From positions 62,001-126,000 of the forward strand of contig JBLHRR010000001.1 in the NCBI GenBank assembly GCA_047626155.1: a stretch of 64,000 nt of DNA. The letters are read 5' to 3'. The translations under genes were made by a program, and so were the position numbers. The notes under the pieces were generated by a model. The model was not told the DNA's origin. It ran no database searches and saw only the letters and a program-made list of their open reading frames with translations. Below are positions 17,162 through 25,559 of this stretch, one piece after another. Source of the DNA: CALGLS01 sp047626155 (GTDB lineage Bacteria; Bacteroidota; Bacteroidia; Chitinophagales; Saprospiraceae). The first letter of the stretch is position 1. Every line of letters starts with the position of its first letter.

Positions 17162-17280
17162 ATTACACAAAAAATAATTTCCCGATTTCTTTGGTGGAAA
17201 CGATTATATAAATCACTCTCCCCTTTGGTCGTTTTGATCTACATAATCGTTTCCAAATCGGGAAGTTAATTTTTTGTTGT
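17162..17280. repeat. Dispersed palindromic repeat, family B, copy 1
   Basis: A 119-base imperfect palindrome: outer ends ATTACACAAAAAATAATTT and AAGTTAATTTTTTGTTGT, inner arms CCCGATTT / AAATCGGG, then GGAAACGATTAT / ATAATCGTTTCC, with an asymmetric centre CTCTCC..GGTCGTTTTGAT. Related copies are at 31049-31167, 38581-38698 (reverse) and, with a changed centre, 54425-54529. It lies between a broken and an intact paralogue. Confidence 0.85.
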
Positions 17281-17314
17281 CATTAAGAGAACAGTTAGCA
17301 GGAATAAAATTATT

Positions 17315-17819
17315 TCAAAATTCTATTCCAACTTTTACAACAGCACTAGATGACCAAAAATTAAAATCCTGAAAGTCTGTAAGTCTGAAGGAGCCGTTAT
17401 CATCGGCCCAAACCTGACTACTCCCTTTTATGTGTTGTAGATTATGAGCCAAAGACATAACATATCGATATCTTTTCTTGGAGGCAAAGTGCAAACCAAT
17501 GCCGTTCTGGAACCTAGTCTGTTTACCTGATTCGTTTGTTAAGAATAACAAATTAGGAATCAGGGTGCCACTGCTTATTTGACTGAATTGATCCTACGTA
17601 TTTCAGCTTTCGGGATACTAAGGACATCATTCGTTTGAATCCTTAACCGTACATACAAATCATTATTTACAAGCAACACTTCTCGATAAATACTTTGATC
17701 TTTTGTGTGAATCATCACTTCCTCACCGATCCTATCTTGCGCAATACTTATATTTGAATAAATAAGACAACAAAAAAAAAACAGAGCAAAGTCATTACAA
17801 ACTTTGTCGATGATTTCAT
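17315..17819 (-). pseudogene. Second broken paralogue of the Sm-like/barrel family (poly-T and internal frameshifts)
   Basis: From the ATG at 17819 a signal peptide begins (MKSSTKFVMTLLCFFF) and enters a run of ten T (A-run at 17772-17781 on the plus strand). To continue into CCLIYSNISIAQDRIG the frame must shift there. The Sm-like module follows (MIHTKDQSIYREVLLVNNDL to IPKAEIRRINSVK), then a stop at 17575-17577. The next frame resumes SSGTLIPNLLFLTNESGKQ and ends with the barrel C-terminus (GIGLHFASKKRYRYVMSLAH; VVKVGIEF), matching LGLGIHFASKRRSRFILSLGYH and FILKFGIEFR of the intact gene. About 100 residues of barrel are missing, so it is a deletion derivative with two frame breaks. Confidence 0.7.
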
Positions 17820-17944
17820 AGTAATAATTATTTTGAAGGTATTGGATAGAATAGTATTCAGTGCTGTTTGGTAACAATGATATTTTTTCAAGTCTATCAT
17901 CTCGAGACACTGTAGTGACCAATTAAAATGAAGAACTTTCTACC

Positions 17945-18060
17945 TGTCATTCCGAGCGAGCGACGCAGGAGCGAGTCGAGGAACAAAAGCCTAAGGAATC
18001 TTTAATTTCGAGCGTTGTCGAGAAATCTACCTTCTTAAAAAGATAAATTTCTCGACAACA
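17945..18060. repeat. GTCATTCCGAGCG-type dispersed repeat with inverted arms
   Basis: The stretch begins with TGTCATTCCGAGCGAGCGACG and GCGAGTCGAGGAAC, a word commonly scattered in Bacteroidota genomes. It ends with GTTGTCGAGAAAT (18014-18026) paired to ATTTCTCGACAAC (18047-18059). It lies just downstream of the lipoprotein gene and could act as its terminator. Confidence 0.55.
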
Positions 18061-18072
18061 GTCAAAACTAAA

Positions 18073-19344
18073 TTAATAATCAATCCGACTATTGATACTC
18101 AAATCCACAGTCGAACCATCCATCGTATATTGAGAAAGACCATCAGTACCAGCAACCAAAATTAGGTTTGCATTAGATGGGTGTGGAAGGATATCATAAG
18201 CCTTAATCTCTTCATCTTTCTTCAATAACTTAGGATCTTTTTTGTCCGTGATGTCAAAAATACTTAAACCATTTTCTCCTTCACCAACAAAAAGCATATT
18301 TCCAACAATGGTCATTCCATAAGGGCTTTCCATTGCGATTTCTTCTAATTCCTTTGGAGAATCTAGGTTCTCAATATCCAAAACAACAAGCGCATTTATA
18401 TTACCTGGACAGTTAGAAAAATCGGCAGTTCTTAAAGTGATATAAACAATTCCTTCAGTAGGTAAAACAGGGTCACAAGAAGTGGCGTGTTCAAAAGTAT
18501 AAACTGGACTTGGTTCTCTTGGATCAGCAGCATCGAAAATCTTCATCGATGTACGAGAACCCACAAATAATTTGTCCTCGTAAGGGAAAATGGTTTCCGT
18601 TCCTTCTGTAAGTGGAACACTGTTATTATTCACTAACTCAAAAGAGCTATTGTCATCAATAATAGCCATTCGGTTGGAATTCACGATATAAACGTGATTC
18701 TGACTTTTCGTAATTCTATTAACGGTACCAGATTGGTCGTTGCTGTTTCCTGCAAAAGAAGAAGGGACTGCAGATTTAGGAATGATGTTCCGGGCATAAT
18801 CATAATAGATGGCTTGGCCATTCATTATGTTTGAATAAAAATCGGTGTCCTTGTCAATATCTTCCGTTACTTCCTTAAAAGAAAAACCGAGTAAGTCTTC
18901 ACCATTTGCATTGGTCATGGTTTCAATAAAAATATTCTTTGCACGATCCACCAAGTTGATGTTGTTCAAATCAGAAACATCGACTTTAATGATATCATAA
19001 TTCGTTTCCGCATAAAGGAAATTGTCTTTTACAAAAAACTCTCTATTGCCAGGAATATTGATAAACCCGATAAACTGAGGATCTGCGATATCTGAGTTGT
19101 TAATAACATGGACTCCTTTCTCTTCTTCTCCTAATAAGATAAAGGAGCTACCAACGTAGATCTTTCCAGGGTTCTCAACGGCGCGTGGTCCTTCATTTAA
19201 TGGTTGAGCTCGGACCGCCTCTATATCACCATAAATTGCAGTGGCTTCTTGATAAGTAACCGTGATAGAATTTCCTGCCTTATCACAGGATGTAAAAGAA
19301 AAGGCCAACAAGCCAATAAGTGTAAATAATGAAAGTTGCTTCAT
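18073..19344 (-). CDS. LVIVD-repeat beta-propeller lipoprotein
   Basis: A 423-residue lipoprotein (lipobox FTSC, Cys20). The body has repeated blades of the LVIVD/choice-of-anchor type: GVHVINNSDIADPQFIGFI, IIKVDVSDLNNINLVD, MKIFDAADPREPSPVYTF, LVVLDIENLDSPKELEEI, and LSIFDITDKKDPKLLKK. Such propellers are anchored in the outer membrane or periplasm; substrates are generally unknown. No catalytic motif is seen. It is transcribed in the same direction as the DUF4836-like gene upstream of it, 216 bases apart, so separate promoters are possible. Confidence 0.85.
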   Translation of the reverse strand: MKQLSLFTLIGLLAFSFTSCDKAGNSITVTYQEATAIYGDIEAVRAQPLNEGPRAVENPGKIYVGSSFILLGEEEKGVHVINNSDIADPQFIGFINIPGNREFFVKDNFLYAETNYDIIKVDVSDLNNINLVDRAKNIFIETMTNANGEDLLGFSFKEVTEDIDKDTDFYSNIMNGQAIYYDYARNIIPKSAVPSSFAGNSNDQSGTVNRITKSQNHVYIVNSNRMAIIDDNSSFELVNNNSVPLTEGTETIFPYEDKLFVGSRTSMKIFDAADPREPSPVYTFEHATSCDPVLPTEGIVYITLRTADFSNCPGNINALVVLDIENLDSPKELEEIAMESPYGMTIVGNMLFVGEGENGLSIFDITDKKDPKLLKKDEEIKAYDILPHPSNANLILVAGTDGLSQYTMDGSTVDLSINSRIDY

Positions 19345-19560
19345 GATGGGTTCAATTTAGATTGTTAAAGTTCCGAGTAATAAACTCTAAAACTTAGGAT
19401 GATGAAGTTAATATATTTTTAATACACTAAGAAATAACGACACCCTTAGTCGGAACAAAGAATAATTTTAATTTCCATCTTCTTAACGGCGAGAAAATCA
19501 AAGAAGTTGGGTCGATACTTATTCTTAATATTCAAGATCGAAGATAAGGAAGGACTTTTA

Positions 19561-21126
19561 TTATATCATCTCTGCTTCCACTTCCATCTTTCCCTCCTTT
19601 TTCTCCTTGAGATACATCTTATTAATCATGTCAAAAATAGCTTGTAGGCTATTCACTTCCTTGTTTTTTAAATCCATTTGCATAGACGAAGACTCAAGTC
19701 CAGCGTTTATTCGAGCATTCGTAAAAGGCAAGTTTTCAAAAAAATTCTCCAAACCTTCCATGAATTCAAAATTCATTAAGCCACCAAAGGCATTGTCCGT
19801 CAGCGCCTCATACGCGTCAGAAGGAATTCGATCAGCCGAAGCATATCCACCAGACTGAATGGTTTCTAACATTGATTTTGCATTGCTGATGAAAAAGACA
19901 TCATCACTGACGTATAAATAAGCATCCTTCAATTCCTTTGGTCCATCTACCAAACGATAAACATTCTCACCTTCAGGAACCATAACTTCAAATTGAACAC
20001 CTAGATCTAAAAACTGATCAAACAGTTTTCGATCACCAATGGTAGCAGTCAATAAACCATTCGGGTCAAATTTGCTTTTTGGATTGTTGTAAACAGCAAC
20101 CACCAAATCTCCACCAAAAGCATTGGCGATGTCTTTTCCTGAGAAACCATACTTTTTCAATCCGGCATTAAGTGTCGTCGCACCTCCTGTTTTTTCACTG
20201 ATGATTTGGTAAATCCCCTTGGCATCCAAAGCAGCACTAAAAGCCATACCCAGATTTTCAGCTGGAATATATTTAGATAAATCCTTCTTTACCCCGTTCT
20301 TAAAAAAGAGTTGTAAATCATTTGTTAACTCCTTTTGTAGAAAATGCTTTGTGTTTCCGGTTATAGCTCCTTTTTCAAAATTGAAGTAAGAATGAAAGTA
20401 GTTTTCTTTTAAAGCGCTATTACTAATCCCCATAAAGCTTGCAGCTGTTTTCAATTGAGGATTTTCGGAAATAGCATTGGAACTAACCCAAGTGGCGATA
20501 TCGTATTCATTGGAAAGGCATTCTGCTAAATCGGGGTTATCCGCAATAGAGGTCTCTCGTGTCTTATCAAAATAAGAGGCTGCATAGGCTTCAATATCAA
20601 TGTTTCGATTTCCTCCCGCGAGCATTCCAAAATTATCATTCCAAAAAATTAGTCCTCTCTTTTGCCCACCATCACCTTCCATGGATACCATCTTGTAATC
20701 TGTACGTTCTATTGTGGTCTGTTCACCAATCTCCTCTATTGTTTTTTGGAAGGCACCAGAGTCATTTATAGAGAAAACCATCGCGCCGAATTGCATTTCC
20801 TCTGGTCTGTTTTTATCCAAGTCCACAATAAGATATGCATTCTTGCTTAGGTCGACACCAGAAGAAAAAGGATTTGACATAATTGCGGCAAGGGCTGGTT
20901 CTTTTTCTTCCATTTCAGCAATACCAGCTTCAAAAAAGTCAAGCCCTTTAACATAATCAAAATCAGCCTTTTGCATCATCTGATTCAAGTTGAACGCAGT
21001 GACAGAAGTTACATCCTCTGGTACATTTTTCAGGGAGTCATCGGCTAGTTTTGAATTGGAGCAGGCGCTTAAGAATAGGCCAGTGGCCAAAACGAAAAGA
21101 AAAGAAAGCTGCTTAATGGTATTCAT
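19561..21126 (-). CDS. DUF4836-like lipoprotein
   Basis: A 521-residue lipoprotein (LSAC, Cys22). After the lipobox it has the opening typical of this Bacteroidota family (VPEDVTSVTAFNLNQMMQKA), then a long mixed alpha/beta body with motifs such as DVFFISNAKSMLETIQSGGY and AFGGDLVVAVYN. It ends in a Lys/Glu-rich helix. The assignment to DUF4836 is by general resemblance of the opening, length and the pattern of a bacterial lipoprotein that compares performance of soluble domains. No biochemical role is known. A 455-base AT-rich noncoding region lies upstream. Confidence 0.75.
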   Translation of the reverse strand: MNTIKQLSFLFVLATGLFLSACSNSKLADDSLKNVPEDVTSVTAFNLNQMMQKADFDYVKGLDFFEAGIAEMEEKEPALAAIMSNPFSSGVDLSKNAYLIVDLDKNRPEEMQFGAMVFSINDSGAFQKTIEEIGEQTTIERTDYKMVSMEGDGGQKRGLIFWNDNFGMLAGGNRNIDIEAYAASYFDKTRETSIADNPDLAECLSNEYDIATWVSSNAISENPQLKTAASFMGISNSALKENYFHSYFNFEKGAITGNTKHFLQKELTNDLQLFFKNGVKKDLSKYIPAENLGMAFSAALDAKGIYQIISEKTGGATTLNAGLKKYGFSGKDIANAFGGDLVVAVYNNPKSKFDPNGLLTATIGDRKLFDQFLDLGVQFEVMVPEGENVYRLVDGPKELKDAYLYVSDDVFFISNAKSMLETIQSGGYASADRIPSDAYEALTDNAFGGLMNFEFMEGLENFFENLPFTNARINAGLESSSMQMDLKNKEVNSLQAIFDMINKMYLKEKKEGKMEVEAEMI

Positions 21127-21581
21127 TATTTTTGTTTTAGTTGAATAATAAAGTCTAAGTCCTATTACGTTACTGTGATTATTACAATGTTAGCTCCTAT
21201 TTATTTATAAACAAAACCGCCTTAGATGAATGACGATGGAAAATCGTCGAAGGGTGTTTTGTTAACTGGTTTAATAGTGATTGGTTAATTGGTCGCTCAG
21301 TTCAAAAGAGATACTACTCTTCTTAATTCGATAGATATTAATCAAAAAAAACTATTTGCAAAGCTATGGGGCTAATTAACAAATCAACGAATTCAGGAAC
21401 CCAGCGGCTAATTAACTATTCAAAAAGTTAACTACTTCGCCAAACAACATATTAACAATTTTTGGAATACTACTTGCAAGATAGATACGTTAAGATAAAC
21501 ATAAGATAATAAACCTTTGACGACTCCCTTAGTCACAGGATCAAATAATTATTTTTGAAACATACACTAAATTTTTGCCTT
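21127..21581. other. AT-rich noncoding gap with AATTAAC-type repeats
   Basis: This divergent intergenic region holds scattered GCTAATTAAC words (for example near 21369 and 21411) and close variants, like those at 5358-5442. No coding frame or RNA gene is seen. It presumably contains promoters for both flanking lipoprotein genes. Confidence 0.5.
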
Positions 21582-22586
21582 ATGAAATTCACTTTCAATT
21601 TTACGACCCTTTTCCTAAAAGCCTTTTTCTTTTTAGGATTGTTCTTAGTTGTCAGCTGTGGCAAAGGTGATGACGACCTTCTAAACTCAGAAGACAATTC
21701 CAATTACTTCCGCATGGTGCCTTTTGAGGTAGAGACGGACCCGGCTCATCGAGAAGTAAGAATTCTCTTCCAGGTACGAGACAAAGAATTTAATGGCGTT
21801 GCAGGAATGACAGAAGAGGACCTCAATGTATACGAAAACGATGGCTCTATCGACCTCGAAGGTGGACTAACTTTAAACCCTGGAAATATCCCTTCAGAGC
21901 TTAAAACGGTATTATTGTTGGACTTAACACGTTCTGTCGAAGGGTTGGTGCCACAAATTAAAGCAGCCTGTATCACAATGATAAATAACAAGCTTCCTGA
22001 GCAAACGATTGCCATTTACACTTTCGATTCTGACACACACCTCTTACAAGATTTTACAACTGATGCCGTGGCCCTAAAAGCAGCAATCAATGGAATGCCC
22101 GAAACCGGGTTGGTAAATTCTACCAATCTATACGGAGGCGTAATCGATGTCTCAGATCTATGGAATGACGTATTCACCATCCAAGCCATTGAAGATGGTA
22201 GCTTGATCATTTTTACAGATGGTCGACACAACGCGACACCAGCGATAACTTTAGCAGATGCAAACGATGCACTTGGTTCGAAAAAACGATATGTAGCTGC
22301 GCTTAGTTCTGCGGATTTGGATGAAACCTCTTTAATTAACCTCGCAGGAAGAGAAGACCGATACTATAAAGCCGAAAACGTAGCAGGCTTGGAATCTATG
22401 TTCGTACAAATTCAAAACGACATCCAAAGCCTCTCCCAAAGTATATACTATCTAACGTATCAAAGTCCGATAACTGACCCTAGCCCGTACGAAAATACGC
22501 TAAGGGTAGAGATTGATGGAAACAGAAATGTAGGCCCAGATAAAGAGATTCTAGAATCCTTCAATAGCGTCGGCTTCGGGAATTAG
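21582..22586 (+). CDS. VWA-domain lipoprotein
   Basis: A 334-residue protein. I chose the ATG at 21582, not the upstream in-frame TTG at 21555, because it starts a good lipoprotein signal (FLGLFLVVSC, Cys26). A beta-sandwich region (about 40-105, with FQVRDKEFNGVAGMTEEDL) precedes a von Willebrand A domain (about 108-300). The MIDAS first motif is DLTRS (Asp114), with Thr in place of the usual first Ser. Later metal-site parts are TNLYGG and FTDGRHN. VWA domains bind protein ligands through a divalent ion, so a surface adhesion or complex-scaffold role is likely; the partner is unknown. A long terminator follows. Confidence 0.85.
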   Translation: MKFTFNFTTLFLKAFFFLGLFLVVSCGKGDDDLLNSEDNSNYFRMVPFEVETDPAHREVRILFQVRDKEFNGVAGMTEEDLNVYENDGSIDLEGGLTLNPGNIPSELKTVLLLDLTRSVEGLVPQIKAACITMINNKLPEQTIAIYTFDSDTHLLQDFTTDAVALKAAINGMPETGLVNSTNLYGGVIDVSDLWNDVFTIQAIEDGSLIIFTDGRHNATPAITLADANDALGSKKRYVAALSSADLDETSLINLAGREDRYYKAENVAGLESMFVQIQNDIQSLSQSIYYLTYQSPITDPSPYENTLRVEIDGNRNVGPDKEILESFNSVGFGN

Positions 22587-22648
22587 AATGAAGTTATAAG
22601 GTTAACAATAACTTTATAAAGTCTAAATAGTAGACTCTGTAATAATAG

Positions 22649-22704
22649 AATAGAATAGAAAATGCCCTGTATCTCCTTAGATGCAGGGCATTTTCTATTC
22701 TATT
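22649..22704. terminator. Very long bidirectional terminator hairpin
   Basis: A perfect 20-base stem (22650-22669 with 22684-22703, core AAAATGCCCTG/CAGGGCATTTT) around a 14-base loop. It lies between convergent genes (VWA protein and the trans-sulfuration enzyme). Confidence 0.8.
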
Positions 22705-22773
22705 ATGTTGACAGCCTAGTCTGAAGAAGCGGCTTATAAGAAGATTAGGGCTTCAGTCCTGTCATTCTCTATC

Positions 22774-23934
22774 TCACAACTCCTCCAAAGCCTCCCTCAA
22801 ATCCTCAATCAACCAATCCGGATCCTCCAATCCAATATAAAACCGGACCAACTGCCATGGCTTCAAATGCGTAGGGTCAGCCCCTTCTTCATGAAAAGCA
22901 GCAAAAGGCAAAACCAAAGACTCATGACCACCCCAAGATACAGCGAGTAGAAACCGTTTTAAACGATGAAAGAAAGCTTCTACTTTTTTGATATCGTCGG
23001 TATTCACCATCACAGAAAACAAGCCACCACAACCTGACATCTGCTTTTTGGCCAATTCATACTGAGGAAAGGACTTATGAAAAGGATAATGGATAGAAGC
23101 AATCTTAGGATGTCCATCTAAAAAGTCAATGACCTTCCGAGCGCTTTCGTCGGATTGTTTCATGCGAAGTTCAAGGGTACGTAAGCCTCTTGTTACAAGG
23201 CTTGCATCATTAGGCGAAATAATAGCACCAATGGTCATATACTCAGAAGCGAATATCTTACGAACCATTGCTGTAGTACCAGCCAACACACCAACCACCA
23301 CATCGCTATGGCCATTGAGATACTTCGTTCCGGAGTGCACTACAATATCAATTCCGAAGCTAATCGGTTTTTGAAAAATCGGAGAGCAATAACTATTATC
23401 AATAATACTGATCAGGTTTTTTTTCTTACAAAGCGCAGCACAAGCGGCTAAGTCTTGCAAAACAAAAGTTGCAGAATTCGGACTCTCCAGATAAAGTACT
23501 GTTGTGCTTGGTTGCACCGCATTTTCAATATCACTCATGGAAGTACCATCCACAAAAGTGTGACTGACATTGAAGCGATCTAGAAATCTTGTCAGCAATT
23601 TGTAGGTCCAGCCATAAGGCTCTTGCACGCAAATGATATGATCTCCACTTTTCACATTACCAATGACCGCCGCCGCAATTGCCGCGACTCCTGAGCCGAA
23701 TACCAGGGCATCTTCCGAGCCTTCCAGCGCAGCCAACTTTTTCCGTAGGATGTTTACCGTAGGGTTTGCACCACGCGTGTATATCGTGTTAGCAAATTCA
23801 TCACGAAAAGCAGCACGAAAGGCTTCTATGGTGTCAAAAGAAAAATTACTGGATTGAATGATTGGAGGGCAGATCGCATTGTAATAATTTTTACGATCCT
23901 CGCCAAGATGATTGAGAATTTCGCTAAGGTGCAT
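22774..23934 (-). CDS. Trans-sulfuration family PLP enzyme (cystathionine gamma-synthase/lyase type)
   Basis: A 386-residue Cys/Met-metabolism PLP enzyme of usual length. Visible motifs are YTRGANPTVNILRKKLAALE near the N-terminus (the usual YxRxxNPT), FGSGVAAIAAAV for cofactor phosphate, ESPNSATFVLQDL, IIDNSYCSPIFQKP (the Asp binding the pyridine nitrogen), and SGTKYLNGHSDVVVG with the Schiff-base lysine. It handles sulfur amino acids through cystathionine or a related substrate. Whether it is a synthase, a beta-lyase or a gamma-lyase cannot be decided from sequence. It stands alone, convergent with the VWA gene. Confidence 0.9.
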   Translation of the reverse strand: MHLSEILNHLGEDRKNYYNAICPPIIQSSNFSFDTIEAFRAAFRDEFANTIYTRGANPTVNILRKKLAALEGSEDALVFGSGVAAIAAAVIGNVKSGDHIICVQEPYGWTYKLLTRFLDRFNVSHTFVDGTSMSDIENAVQPSTTVLYLESPNSATFVLQDLAACAALCKKKNLISIIDNSYCSPIFQKPISFGIDIVVHSGTKYLNGHSDVVVGVLAGTTAMVRKIFASEYMTIGAIISPNDASLVTRGLRTLELRMKQSDESARKVIDFLDGHPKIASIHYPFHKSFPQYELAKKQMSGCGGLFSVMVNTDDIKKVEAFFHRLKRFLLAVSWGGHESLVLPFAAFHEEGADPTHLKPWQLVRFYIGLEDPDWLIEDLREALEEL

Positions 23935-24001
23935 ATGTATTGATTTAGGCGGGCTAAGGTATTCAATATATGGGGCTACACCAAATAGGTTGATTCAAAG
24001 G

Positions 24002-24045
24002 AAAAGCCACAGAACTTGCTATAAAAGCATACTGTTCTGTGGCTT
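24002..24045 (-). terminator. Terminator of the 144-aa lipoprotein gene
   Basis: AGCCACAGAAC (24005-24015) pairs with GTTCTGTGGCT (24034-24044). On the minus strand it is followed by TTTTC. It lies 45 bases after that gene's stop. Confidence 0.65.
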
Positions 24046-24089
24046 CAGAAAAGGCATCTGTAGTACCTTTAAATTAAAAGATTCGTCAC

Positions 24090-24524
24090 CTACTCTGGAT
24101 GTACGTGGAATTGTACCATCTCCGTTTTCTCCTCTGATCCAGCTTCGTGACCCCAAACTTTCGCTTCTAAGATCCAGTCGCTGTGCGCTTCTACGTTGTT
24201 GTCAGCACTGAGTACTAAATCATGGCTGAAAGTGTAAGTACCACCTGTTTCCATTACGTGAGCGTCTGCCGGACCATTGTAGGCTTCGACATCAGAAACA
24301 ATGTTGTAAACTCTTACATTCACATGATGAACTGTTCCTCCTGTTTCGGACTTAAATACGACCTCTAAGGGTACGGTATCGTTTACTTTTTTATCATCCA
24401 CTGTTGGATTATTAATGGTAATCGTATAATCCAATGTCGTATCATCTTGGCTATCGTCATCTTTGTCACAAGAGGTGAAAAGTGCAAAACTGGCAAGAAG
24501 GGAAAATAATAATAATTTTTTCAT
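24090..24524 (-). CDS. Small His-containing lipoprotein, DUF4625-like
   Basis: A 144-residue lipoprotein (FTSC, Cys19) followed by an acidic spacer (DKDDDSQDDTT). The rest is a single beta-sandwich: VPLEVVFKSETGGTVHHVNV, RVYNIVSDVEAYNGPADAHV, HDLVLSADNNVEAHSDWIL, VQFHVHPE. The regular placement of His residues is common in Bacteroidota lipoproteins coded near metal or copper uptake genes. The next gene upstream (24690-25061) is a small Cys-containing membrane-associated protein found in similar places, so a two-gene metal-related unit is possible. No TonB receptor is present here. Confidence 0.75.
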   Translation of the reverse strand: MKKLLLFSLLASFALFTSCDKDDDSQDDTTLDYTITINNPTVDDKKVNDTVPLEVVFKSETGGTVHHVNVRVYNIVSDVEAYNGPADAHVMETGGTYTFSHDLVLSADNNVEAHSDWILEAKVWGHEAGSEEKTEMVQFHVHPE

Positions 24525-24689
24525 GGTTTATTTTTAAGTAGAGCATGTTTTATGAACATACTGATTGCTACGTAAGTATTTTGTTACAAGTTTAAGTGAT
24601 CTAAACTTAACTTTAACGATTAAAGTTTAATAAAAGCAAAATAAATAATGCCAACATCATAGCGATAAAACTAAGATATATATGCAAAA

Positions 24690-25061
24690 TTAAACGACGA
24701 AAAACCTTGGAGGTGGAGTAGGGGGCGCAAGCCCAAAAAAGGTGAGCACGGTATCGTGTTTTATAAATAGCCTTAAACGAGGTTCAAAGGTTGGCATTTT
24801 TAGGAGAGATGTTTTTGCTACGACGAAACTCGTTTTTTCAACAGGGGCAGGAAGATTAGGAATGTCCTGCTGTTCCGAATTGGCTTTTCCAAAAACTTCT
24901 GATAAATAACATCGGCCTTTACAAGTTAGCTGATCTGTACTTTGACAAAAACGCTTGGCCACGTAATCCATATTACCCACATAAACCATATAGACAATCA
25001 GATCTTTGATTCCAATGGAAAGTAGTAATAAGCAGAAAAAAGCAGCACATAGTTTTTGCAT
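24690..25061 (-). CDS. Small membrane-associated protein with CxGxC motif, unknown function
   Basis: A 123-residue protein with one N-terminal hydrophobic helix (CAAFFCLLLLSIGIKDLIVY). It then has a conserved-looking Cys segment: FCQSTDQLTCKGRCYLSEVF, three cysteines in 14 residues. Proteins of this size, with the pattern CxnCxGxCyL, occur upstream of Bacteroidota metal-related lipoproteins and TonB receptors. Its C-terminus is Pro/Phe-rich (APPTPPPRF). It may bind a metal or cofactor, but no function is known. It precedes the 144-aa lipoprotein gene by 165 bases. Confidence 0.65.
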   Translation of the reverse strand: MQKLCAAFFCLLLLSIGIKDLIVYMVYVGNMDYVAKRFCQSTDQLTCKGRCYLSEVFGKANSEQQDIPNLPAPVEKTSFVVAKTSLLKMPTFEPRLRLFIKHDTVLTFFGLAPPTPPPRFFVV

Positions 25062-25175
25062 ATGAACGTAAATCTAAAAGACCTTGAGGGAAATCCAAAG
25101 CGGGTAGGCGACAAAGGTTAGACTAAGTTTTCTTAATCTAATTTTTGTCTGTTGATATGCATTTATGATCACCCA

Positions 25176-25200
25176 AAAGTACCTAGTGAGGCGGTACTTT
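25176..25200. other. Short hairpin in a 500-base gap
   Basis: AAAGTACC (25176-25183) pairs with GGTACTTT (25193-25200). With the ParA-like remnant next to it, this is all that I can see between 25062 and 25559. Confidence 0.4.
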
Positions 25201-25237
25201 CCTTAGTTAAGTCATGAAATTATTAAGTGGCGATCTT

Positions 25238-25351
25238 CTAAGTGAAAACGGATTGTTCTGGCTGCGTCATTCGAGGCATATCAATGAAAATGAAATCATA
25301 ATCACCTCCAAATCGCTTAATAAATGGCTGTACTTTAGGTGGCGTAATCTC
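25238..25351 (-). pseudogene. Possible fragment of a ParA-like ATPase
   Basis: Between two stops the minus strand encodes 37 residues containing EITPPKVQPFIKRFGGDYDF and IFIDMPRMTQPEQS. The string DYDFIFIDMP is the Walker B region typical of ParA/MinD-like P-loop ATPases (YDyiiiDlPp). No Walker A or start is present. It is short, so chance cannot be excluded. A plus-strand frame of 55 codons (25214-25381) over the same DNA is less convincing. Confidence 0.35.
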
Positions 25352-25559
25352 CTAAACCTATATAAAGTCTTCCAAATTTGATTTGTCGCTCACTCCATTT
25401 GTCATAATAGGGAGGTGGATAGACTAAGAGGGCTAACGAATATTATTTAGCTATTCATCATCGTTTAGAGTTGAAAAACAAAAAGAGGATTAATTTGTGC
25501 ATTAATTTGGAGGATTGGTAAATAATAGATAAGTTTATATACAAATTGTTTAAAAAACT

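Noticed and set aside
25214..25381. A 55-codon plus-strand frame starting MKLLSGDLLSENG
   Set aside because: No family and no promoter or terminator; the opposite strand over the same bases gives a more convincing ParA-like fragment.
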